This document shows positions 1 through 5,094 of a stretch of DNA of 5,094 nt, one piece after another (within the stretch, counting starts at the first letter, position 1; the number at the start of each line of letters is the position of its first letter). Origin of the DNA: Holophagae bacterium. GTDB taxonomy: Bacteria > Acidobacteriota > Thermoanaerobaculia > Thermoanaerobaculales > Sulfomarinibacteraceae. Where the stretch lies: the NCBI GenBank assembly GCA_030609785.1, contig JAUWTC010000241.1, forward strand, positions 1 to 5,094, in the 5' to 3' direction. The notes beneath the pieces are model-generated. The model made no database searches, was not told the origin of the DNA, and saw only the letters and a program-made list of their open reading frames with translations. Both the position numbers and the translations under genes were made by a program.

Positions 1-1
1 G

Positions 2-1660
2 ATGTGCGGAGAGTGTGGGGCGCTCAACCAGGTCGAGGAGAAACCGGTCGAGGGCAATCTCCCCGATTGTCATGCGTGCGCCGGGCGGCTCCACGTCAAT
101 GGCCCTGCGAGGCGCGGCCGTTGCGTTTGCCCGTCCTGCGGTACTGAGAACCCTTACCCCCAGTCAGAAGAAGGTCCACCGAGACATAGATTGATAGCTC
201 TGGAGTACTTTTGTGGTTCATGCCGCAAGGCACACAAGGGACGGTTTTTCAAGGCACCGGACGAGAAGGACTTCTCCCGGTTTGCCGAGGCCGAACGGCT
301 CATGGAGACGGATGATTCGCTCCTTATCCCGGACGACGTAATTCCGGAAGGGGATGAGACAACACGCCTTCGTCGTTGGGGGTATCACCAGTTCCGAGAA
401 ATGTTCAACCGGCGCCAGTTGCTCGGCCTGAAGACTCTCGCGGGGGAGATTCTCGGTGTCACCGATAATGAGACCCGGTTCGCTCTGTCCACGGTGTTCT
501 CGGACTTTCTGCGGTACCAGAACATGCTGTGCCGCTACGACACCTACGCTCTGAAGTGCCAGGATATTTTCTCAGTTCATGGCTTTCCGGTGGGCCTGAT
601 TCAGTGTGAGGCGAACCTCCTTGGAATTCCCGGTATCGGCTCGGGCGGTTTCCGCCACTTCGTAGCCAAGTACGACCGGGCCAAGGCCTACTGCGAGGAA
701 CCGTTCGAAACGGCTATAGTTGGCCGGAAGAAGAAGGTGATCTCGACATCACCGGAACGCATCGAAGCCGTGTGGGCCAAGGACATCGAGGATCTGGCGC
801 CCATTCGCGGGCCTCGATCAACCTATATCGCCGCAAGAAGCTCGCGAGCCGTACATGTACCCGCTAATTCCCTGGATGCTGTGTTTACTGACCCCCCGTA
901 TTTCGCCAACGTCCAGTACTCGGAACTCATGGACTTCTGTTACCACTGGTTGCGGCGTCTCGTAGGCAAGGACTTCCCCGAGCTGCAAGCACCCTCGACC
1001 CGGAGCGCTGACGAGGTCGTGGGGAATACGACGCAGGGACGTGGGCTCGGGGAGTTCACCGAGGGGCTCTCGGAGGTTTTTTGCTCGTTTGCGGAGGGCC
1101 TCAAGGAGGGCGCCCCGTTTGTGTTGACATATCATCACAACAACCTTGAGGCCTACGTCCCAATCATCGTGGCCATCCTTGATGCCCAACTGGTGTGCTC
1201 GGCGACGCTGCCGTGCCCCGCGGAGATGGGAGCCAGCCTCCATATCAACGGGACCGGTTCGGCGACGGTGGACACGATCTTTGTCTGCCGCCAAACCGGC
1301 ACGACCAGGAAGAGCTGGTTGGCGACCGATTTGCGGGGGCTCGGCGGGTTGGTGAGCGAAGACCTGGCCGGTCTGCGAGGCGGAGAGTGTACGCCCACTA
1401 AAGGGGACGCCCTCTGTCTGACATACGGTCACCTGACACGGTTGGCGGTCTGGAACCTGCGGGCCGGCTGGGAGGTTGGGGCGCCCATAGAGACCAGAAT
1501 GCAGCGCGCAGCGCTGGCACTGCGTGGTCTGGGATCCCCTGAGGAGGTCACCGACGCCGCGATGGAGGCGCTGTGCCCCGGGGATCGGTCTGGTGGTTTA
1601 GGGCCGTTGTTTGAGGTTAGAGAGCCGGGAGTACCGTGGGACGATGTCGTTTCCTTTTGA
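2..1660 (+). CDS. DUF1156/COG1743-type Zn-ribbon DNA methyltransferase, C-terminal part (5' end outside window)
   Basis: This is the 3' part of a DNA methyltransferase gene. The frame is open from the window edge and the Met at position 2 is probably internal, so residue numbers count from there. Four CxxC knuckles (C2/C5, C23/C26, C43/C46, C71/C74) look like two zinc ribbons. WGYHQFREMFNRRQLLGL (126-143) matches the 'WG..F..RQLL.L' signature I associate with DUF1156 proteins. DPPY at 297-300, within a TDPPYFANVQYSELMDF context, is catalytic motif IV of amino-methyltransferases (N6-adenine or N4-cytosine). TYHHNN (376-381) and SLHINGTG (from 412) are later conserved motifs. The SAM-binding motif I (DPFAGGG-like) and the DUF1156 domain should lie upstream, outside the window. 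Family members I know are about 900 residues, so roughly 552 of them are seen here. The gene overlaps the nuclease gene by 17 bases. The likely role is protective or regulatory DNA methylation in a defence cassette. Family assignment is strong; target base and site are unknown. Confidence 0.9.
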   Translation: MCGECGALNQVEEKPVEGNLPDCHACAGRLHVNGPARRGRCVCPSCGTENPYPQSEEGPPRHRLIALEYFCGSCRKAHKGRFFKAPDEKDFSRFAEAERLMETDDSLLIPDDVIPEGDETTRLRRWGYHQFREMFNRRQLLGLKTLAGEILGVTDNETRFALSTVFSDFLRYQNMLCRYDTYALKCQDIFSVHGFPVGLIQCEANLLGIPGIGSGGFRHFVAKYDRAKAYCEEPFETAIVGRKKKVISTSPERIEAVWAKDIEDLAPIRGPRSTYIAARSSRAVHVPANSLDAVFTDPPYFANVQYSELMDFCYHWLRRLVGKDFPELQAPSTRSADEVVGNTTQGRGLGEFTEGLSEVFCSFAEGLKEGAPFVLTYHHNNLEAYVPIIVAILDAQLVCSATLPCPAEMGASLHINGTGSATVDTIFVCRQTGTTRKSWLATDLRGLGGLVSEDLAGLRGGECTPTKGDALCLTYGHLTRLAVWNLRAGWEVGAPIETRMQRAALALRGLGSPEEVTDAAMEALCPGDRSGGLGPLFEVREPGVPWDDVVSF

Positions 1661-2675
1661 AATCCAGTGGGATCAGGACGCAGACCAGGAGTCTTTCATT
1701 GACTCCGTAGTGGGGAGCTTGAGGCCGCAGACATTGGTGTTGCCAAAGGGGCCAGGATTCGTACCATATCCCCAGTTTCAGGAAGCCTACGAGACGTTGA
1801 AGCGCCACACATCCGGATGTCAGAACCTGTCCGGAGGGCGATGCTGGGCGGCGGTCGAGGAGAACGGGCTGGCGCTGGTCGTTCTTCGGTGCATCGCCGG
1901 CCTTTCGCCTCCTGAGCTTGCGCGACTGACGTCCACGCACGGTGGCGTCGCGGTTGACCAGGGTTTTGCCCGGAACTGGGATCGCAAACTCAGGGAGGAA
2001 GGGATTCAGGACCGCCGGTTCAGCTCTTTGACGCTCAAGCGTCTCCGGGCGATGGTCGAGACGGCAAGTCGGGTGATTGACGAGGGGGCGCCCCAAGACT
2101 GCCCTCCGGAATTGATCCATCGTCTCGACAAGGCAGATACCCAATACGGGTTCGAGAGCACCCATCACCTTGCAATGCACGGCGCCCCTTACTGCGTGGT
2201 GCTGTATGAGCGGTTTCTTGGTCGGCCGTTTGCATCTCATCGCGACGCCGTGTCGGAGCTTATCGGCGACATCATGGAGAACGCGATCGAAGACGTCCTG
2301 ACCCGGGAGAACATCTCTTTCAGGAAAACCAAAAGAGCCGAAAGGGTCCCGGGGTTCGATCAGGCGCCGGACTTCTTCATTCCGGACGAGTTCAGCCCGA
2401 AAGCCGTTATCGAGGCCAAGATCACCGAGGATGACGGTACGGCTCGCGACAAGGTCACCCGAGTTCAGCACCTGGCCCAGATTGCGGCGGAAGGGGAGCG
2501 GTCGGGTGGGGCGGGGTTCCAGGTAATCGCCTGCATCGACGGCGCCGGCTTTGCGGTCCGCCGGAGCAACTTGGCCAAGATCCTGCGAGCTACATCCGGG
2601 AAGACCTTCACCCTCAAGACCCTTGGCCGAATGGTGGAGTGCACCGTCCTGCACGACCTGCGGCCTCGAGGATGA
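1644..2675 (+). CDS. Putative PD-(D/E)XK restriction endonuclease partner of the methyltransferase
   Basis: The product is 343 residues from ATG 1644. The C-terminal third carries a nuclease core: a helix with acidic residues (E212, E216), then a strand-turn with P242-D243, then E257-A258-K259 fourteen residues after the Asp. This is the PD-x(n)-EXK metal-binding pattern of restriction-type nucleases. It is followed by a helix (about 266-281) and a hydrophobic strand (QVIACID, 293-299) as the fold expects. Residues 1-200 match nothing I know. Residues 78-117 (GLSPPELARL, then a basic helix) could form a helix-turn-helix, which is inference only. A TTG at 1611 is an alternative start adding 11 residues, with AGGG seven bases upstream. 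ATG is preferred although its own ribosome site is poor (GGGAG 12 bases upstream). The 17-base overlap with the methyltransferase gene implies co-transcription and probably translational coupling. No homologue can be named; cleavage specificity is unknown. Confidence 0.75.
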   Translation: MSFPFEIQWDQDADQESFIDSVVGSLRPQTLVLPKGPGFVPYPQFQEAYETLKRHTSGCQNLSGGRCWAAVEENGLALVVLRCIAGLSPPELARLTSTHGGVAVDQGFARNWDRKLREEGIQDRRFSSLTLKRLRAMVETASRVIDEGAPQDCPPELIHRLDKADTQYGFESTHHLAMHGAPYCVVLYERFLGRPFASHRDAVSELIGDIMENAIEDVLTRENISFRKTKRAERVPGFDQAPDFFIPDEFSPKAVIEAKITEDDGTARDKVTRVQHLAQIAAEGERSGGAGFQVIACIDGAGFAVRRSNLAKILRATSGKTFTLKTLGRMVECTVLHDLRPRG

Positions 2676-2705
2676 TCAAGACGGGTTTGTCGAGATGCCC
2701 CAATT

Positions 2706-2822
2706 ATGTCGCTGTGGTTCAACGACAAGACACGCCGAGTCGCCCTGTCGGCATTGGCGGACCGGGCCTCACCTGAATACATCTGCTACGCTCGAATCAA
2801 GGATTCGAAAGACGGAGACTGA
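2706..2822 (+). CDS. Possible 38-aa small protein between nuclease and beta-barrel genes
   Basis: A short ORF runs from ATG 2706 to TGA 2820-2822. It starts MSLWFNDKTRR and ends near YICYARIKDS. By my count about 70% of its codons end in G or C, as expected for coding DNA here, and the composition is that of a soluble, charged peptide with no membrane segment. It lies in the same frame as the upstream nuclease, 30 bases beyond that gene's TGA (2673-2675). Its own stop directly abuts the ATG of the beta-barrel gene at 2823. The ribosome site is weak (GAGA at 2692-2695). It could be a real small gene, a leader peptide coupled to the next gene, the surviving start of a truncated gene, or a chance ORF. 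I recognise no family. Confidence 0.3.
   Translation: MSLWFNDKTRRVALSALADRASPEYICYARIKDSKDGD
2792..2808. repeat. Perfect 7-bp inverted repeat with 3-base loop
   Basis: TCGAATC (2792-2798) and GATTCGA (2802-2808) are exact reverse complements separated by AAG. The hairpin ends five bases before the GGAG ribosome site of the beta-barrel gene. No T-run follows, so it is not an intrinsic terminator. It could be an operator half-site pair or an mRNA hairpin affecting initiation. It also lies inside the possible small ORF, so it may be fortuitous. Confidence 0.45.
2814..2817 (+). promoter_or_regulatory. Ribosome binding site GGAG deciding between tandem ATG starts
   Basis: GGAG lies 5 bases before ATG 2823 and 8 bases before ATG 2826. 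The spacing favours the second ATG slightly, which would remove one Met from the signal peptide without other effect. Confidence 0.55.
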
Positions 2823-3344
2823 ATGATGAAGATTCTCGTTGGCGTCATGCTCGTTCTGGCTGGCCTGTTCGCCGTCCCGGCGTACGCACAAAGCAGTAAT
2901 GTTTTCTATGGCGGCGGCATCGGCCTGAGCTTCGGCACGATCGACTACATCGAGGTGGCGCCGATGATCGGAATCCAGGTGACGGACCGTTTCTCAACCG
3001 GCATCAATCTCCTCTACCGCTACCGGGACGACTCGAGATACAGCCCCAGTTTGTCGACCAACGACTACGGGGGCGGGGTGTTTGCCAGATATCACGTGTT
3101 TCCAACCCTCTTCGCCCAGACCGAGTACGAATACCTCAATTTCGAGTATTACGACTTCGGCGGGAACAAGGACAGTGACAACTACTCCAGCTTTCTGGTT
3201 GGAGGCGGGCTGTCGCAGCCGGTGGGCCACAATGTCGCACTCAACGCGGTCGTCCTCTACAACTTCTCCTACTCTGAATCGGATCTTTTCCGGCCGTACG
3301 ACAGCCCATGGATCGTGCGTGTCGGCGTGTCAGCCGGCTTCTGA
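2823..3344 (+). CDS. Small outer-membrane beta-barrel protein, exported
   Basis: The product is 173 residues. It opens with a classic Sec signal peptide: a Lys near the N-terminus, a hydrophobic core ILVGVMLVLAGLFAV, and AYA before Q23, so signal peptidase I should cut after A22. The mature part (about 151 residues) alternates hydrophobic with polar or aromatic residues. I can draw about eight amphipathic strands, near 27-38, 43-51, 56-67, 80-92, 95-107, 119-129, 135-148 and 162-173, joined by Gly/Asp/Ser/Tyr-rich turns. It ends VRVGVSAGF, with the terminal Phe and alternating pattern recognised by the BAM machinery. Length and strand count fit an eight-stranded OmpA/OmpX-like barrel (OMP_b-brl class). 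No periplasmic OmpA domain is present. The precise role (adhesion, membrane stability or small-molecule passage) cannot be read. A possible small ORF abuts its start, and the sigma-54 activator follows 208 bases later. Confidence 0.88.
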   Translation: MMKILVGVMLVLAGLFAVPAYAQSSNVFYGGGIGLSFGTIDYIEVAPMIGIQVTDRFSTGINLLYRYRDDSRYSPSLSTNDYGGGVFARYHVFPTLFAQTEYEYLNFEYYDFGGNKDSDNYSSFLVGGGLSQPVGHNVALNAVVLYNFSYSESDLFRPYDSPWIVRVGVSAGF

Positions 3345-3390
3345 CCGAAACCTCACCCCCAGGCTGTGGTGTCTCCGGATTCAAACGCAA

Positions 3391-3410
3391 AAGCGTGAAG
3401 CGGAAGCGTG
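3391..3410. repeat. Short direct repeat AAGCGTG with intervening AAGCG
   Basis: AAGCGTG occurs at 3391-3397 and 3404-3410, with a third AAGCG at 3398-3402. Close spacing in noncoding DNA upstream of a regulator gene makes a protein-binding site conceivable, but the units are short and may be chance. Confidence 0.3.
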
Positions 3411-3519
3411 GCCTGACCCAACACAAATATTGAGGTTCTCTGTCCTCTGCGCTCGGCTTTACTCGTTGAGCTTCCGAAGGAGGCTGGAACTCCCGTTTCT
3501 CAGGGTGGTAGACTCGGCA

Positions 3520-3544
3520 ACGGGGTGAGCATCTGCTGCCCCGT
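3520..3544 (+). promoter_or_regulatory. GC-rich hairpin just upstream of the activator start codon
   Basis: ACGGGG (3520-3525) pairs perfectly with CCCCGT (3539-3544). Inside the loop AGC (3528-3530) can pair with GCT (3535-3537) around ATCT. The structure ends eight bases before ATG 3553, occupying the place where a ribosome site would be expected. No T-tract follows, so it is not a standard terminator. It may be a 5' leader structure limiting translation or a dyad operator; both are inference. Confidence 0.4.
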
Positions 3545-3552
3545 CCCCGACT

Positions 3553-5049
3553 ATGGTTGAAGACGAATCCGACTTCAGGATCTCCGCTTTGGCGAGCAGC
3601 TTCCCCGATCTCGTGGAGCTTTTCCCTCTGCGTACCTTCATCGAGGCGTTGCTCGAACATACGGAGAAAGCGGCTGGGGCAGACCCGGTCGCATGCTATG
3701 TGCCCTTTTCGAGGCAGATCGCCGTCCGCAGACAAGGAAGAACCCGGGTTGAGACCATCGGCGAGGATCTCAAAGCGCTACTTTTCGAGACTCTGCAATC
3801 CGATGTGGTCGAGGCCCGGAGGCTCCGGGGCGCCAAGTCCTGCGATGTCTTCGCCGACTTCGGCACGGTCAGATCGGTGCCGTGCACCATCCTGTCGCGG
3901 CCGGTCGGCTTCCTCCTGACGCCGGGCTCGGATGCACTGGTCGGCCGACGCCTGCAACCACTTGCCCGGCTGGCCGGCTACTACCTCCACCGTCATGAAA
4001 TCGAGGTCAGCATCGAACGACTCGGCGCCAAGGTGATGATCATGGGCTGCTCGGCGGCCATGTTTCGTCTGCAGGAGGCGGTCGAACGCTTCTCGCCTCT
4101 CAGGGAGCCGGTACTGATCCTGGGCGAGAGCGGCTCCGGCAAGGAAATCGTCGCACAGGCCGTGCACGTCCTCAGCCCTCGGCGCGACGGCCCGTTCGTG
4201 TCCGTCAACTGCGGCGCTACTCCCAGCGATAACCTGCTTCAGGATGAGTTCTTCGGCCACGAGCGTGGTGCCTTCACCGGCGCCATGTTTGCCAAAGACG
4301 GGTGCTGCCAGCAGGCCCACGGCGGCTCGCTGTTCCTCGACGAAATCGGGGAGATGAGTCACGAGATGCAGACCCTGCTCCTGCGAACCCTCACTGTTGG
4401 TGAGGTACACCGTATCGGCAGTCAGCGTCCGACAACCGTGGATATCCGAGTCATCTCCGCCACCCACAAAGACCTGCACGAGGCCACCGGGAAACGCACG
4501 TTTCGCAGAGATCTCTACTACCGTATCAGCCCCTTCCAGATCCACATCCCTCCCCTGCGGGACCGGCGATCCGACATTCGCCACCTCGCCCGGTATTTCT
4601 TGTCCCATTTTGCCGAGGTGAACCGCCTGCCGGCCAAACGCCTGACACCGGCAGCGGTGCGTGCCCTCGAACAGCAGTACTCGTGGCCAGGAAATGTGCG
4701 CGAACTCGAAAACCTGCTGATGAGGGCTTTCGTGACCGCACAGGGGATCGACATCGACGTTGAGCATCTGGAGCCCGACAGTGGTGAGTGGCACGCGAAC
4801 GACGTACCTCACGACCTATTGGGCGAGATTCGAGACCGCGGCCGGTCATTCTGGGAGGTGATCCATGGCCCATTCATGCGCCGGGAACTCAGGCGTGACG
4901 AAGTCGCTCAGGTCATTCACGAGGGCCTCGGACGCTGCGGAGGCCGACTGAAGACATTGGCCGCGTATCTCAACCTTCCGCCCGAAGACTATGCGCGCTT
5001 CGTCTCCTTCCTCCACCGTCACGGCTTGAGGTACAGAGATCCGGAGTGA
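3553..5049 (+). CDS. Sigma-54-dependent transcriptional activator (AAA+ enhancer-binding protein)
   Basis: This 498-residue protein remodels sigma-54 RNA polymerase by ATP hydrolysis. The AAA+ core spans about 162-395 and every key motif is present: Walker A GESGSGKE (191-198), the sigma-54-contacting GAFTGA loop (239-244), Walker B GGSLFLDE (257-264), sensor I region ISATHKDL (301-308), arginine-finger segment FRRDLYYR (317-324) and sensor [12 protein letters not shown] (378-387). Residues 1-160 lack receiver-domain phosphorylation motifs. Their end ([21 protein letters not shown]) resembles the exit helix of a GAF-like sensor, so an unknown ligand is likely. The C-terminal segment (about 430-495: [10 protein letters not shown], then [11 protein letters not shown], then [15 protein letters not shown]) should bind DNA but is not an obvious Fis helix-turn-helix. 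ATG 3553 is the first possible start after an in-frame TGA at 3526, yet it has no Shine-Dalgarno; a TTG near 3589 is a weaker alternative. Target promoters are unknown. Confidence 0.93.
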   Translation: MVEDESDFRISALASSFPDLVELFPLRTFIEALLEHTEKAAGADPVACYVPFSRQIAVRRQGRTRVETIGEDLKALLFETLQSDVVEARRLRGAKSCDVFADFGTVRSVPCTILSRPVGFLLTPGSDALVGRRLQPLARLAGYYLHRHEIEVSIERLGAKVMIMGCSAAMFRLQEAVERFSPLREPVLILGESGSGKEIVAQAVHVLSPRRDGPFVSVNCGATPSDNLLQDEFFGHERGAFTGAMFAKDGCCQQAHGGSLFLDEIGEMSHEMQTLLLRTLTVGEVHRIGSQRPTTVDIRVISATHKDLHEATGKRTFRRDLYYRISPFQIHIPPLRDRRSDIRHLARYFLSHFAEVNRLPAKRLTPAAVRALEQQYSWPGNVRELENLLMRAFVTAQGIDIDVEHLEPDSGEWHANDVPHDLLGEIRDRGRSFWEVIHGPFMRRELRRDEVAQVIHEGLGRCGGRLKTLAAYLNLPPEDYARFVSFLHRHGLRYRDPE

Positions 5050-5094
5050 AGGCCTGGCGGAATACGATATTTCGATCGAGGCCAAAACATACGA
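5050..5094. other. Downstream flank, no feature seen
   Basis: These 45 bases follow the activator stop. GGCCT (5051-5055) and AGGCC (5079-5083) could pair, but around a 23-base loop and without a T-run. No gene start is supported before the window ends. Confidence 0.5.

Larger units (their letters stand above)
3345..3552. other. Intergenic region between beta-barrel gene and sigma-54 activator
   Basis: These 208 bases contain no convincing gene. They hold an ACGC-AAAA-GCGT mini-hairpin (3385-3396), three close AAGCG units (3391-3408), an AT-rich patch (about 3424-3432), an isolated strong Shine-Dalgarno-like AAGGAGG (3477-3483) with no start codon at a suitable distance, and a GC-rich hairpin next to the downstream ATG. 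No hairpin is followed by a T-run, so I see no intrinsic terminator. I found no clear -35/-10 pair. A GG/GC sigma-54 pattern near 3504-3518 is off by one base in spacing. Confidence 0.6.

Noticed and set aside
818..1432. Minus-strand open frame of 204 codons opposite the methyltransferase
   Set aside because: It lies across the DPPY and later methyltransferase motifs and has no family features of its own.
1617..2654. Long minus-strand open frame (345 codons) opposite the nuclease gene
   Set aside because: It is the antisense shadow of a gene with a recognisable nuclease core; its translation is rich in Arg/Pro and shows no domain.
2551..2826. Plus-strand open frame running from the nuclease end to the beta-barrel start
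   Set aside because: Its first half is an out-of-frame reading of the nuclease gene, and the Cys/Arg/Ser/Thr-rich tail is less coding-like than the overlapping 38-codon frame.
3354..3371. CACC...GGTG pairing after the beta-barrel stop as a terminator
   Set aside because: Only four base pairs, a ten-base loop and no following T-run.
3503..3518. Sigma-54-like GG...GC pattern before the activator gene
   Set aside because: The GG to GC spacing is wrong by one base and the TTGCA part is absent.
3241..3735. Minus-strand open frame spanning the intergenic gap
   Set aside because: It overlaps both flanking genes; the translation is Arg-rich and low in hydrophobic core, with no recognised motif.
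3778..4812. Long minus-strand open frame (344 codons) opposite the sigma-54 activator
   Set aside because: It is antisense to an unmistakable AAA+ core; GC-rich codon use keeps the opposite frame open.
5072..5079. TCGATCGA palindrome near the right edge
   Set aside because: An eight-base palindrome is expected by chance and has no supporting context.

Overview
The window looks like chromosomal DNA of a GC-rich, diderm (Gram-negative) bacterium. The envelope is inferred from a small outer-membrane beta-barrel protein with a signal peptide and a terminal Phe. All supported genes lie on the + strand and are tightly packed. The sigma-54 activator at the right end has a C-terminal region that I associate, from memory only, with Acidobacteriota-like genomes. 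Treat that placement as a weak guess.

Left half (2-2675): a two-gene cassette that reads as a restriction-modification or related defence unit. The first gene is the C-terminal part of a Zn-ribbon-containing, DUF1156-type (COG1743-like) DNA methyltransferase with a DPPY catalytic motif. Its 5' end lies outside the window. The second gene overlaps it by 17 bases and encodes a 343-residue protein. That protein has a clear PD-(D/E)XK nuclease core in its C-terminal third and an N-terminal two-thirds that I do not recognise. Adjacency, overlap and motifs suggest that the pair modifies and cleaves DNA.

Junction (2676-2822): 147 bases holding a possible 38-codon small ORF. It lies in the nuclease reading frame, and its stop codon directly abuts the next start codon. 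A perfect 7-bp inverted repeat with a 3-base loop lies near its end.

Right half (2823-5049): a 173-residue secreted beta-barrel protein, then a 208-base gap containing short repeats and a GC-rich hairpin, then a complete sigma-54-dependent transcriptional activator of 498 residues. The activator has an intact AAA+ core (Walker A, GAFTGA, Walker B, arginine fingers), an N-terminal sensory-type region without a receiver domain, and a C-terminal region that is not an obvious Fis-type helix-turn-helix. I see no direct functional link between the defence pair and the beta-barrel/activator genes. No tRNA, rRNA, CRISPR array, insertion sequence or convincing intrinsic terminator is visible.
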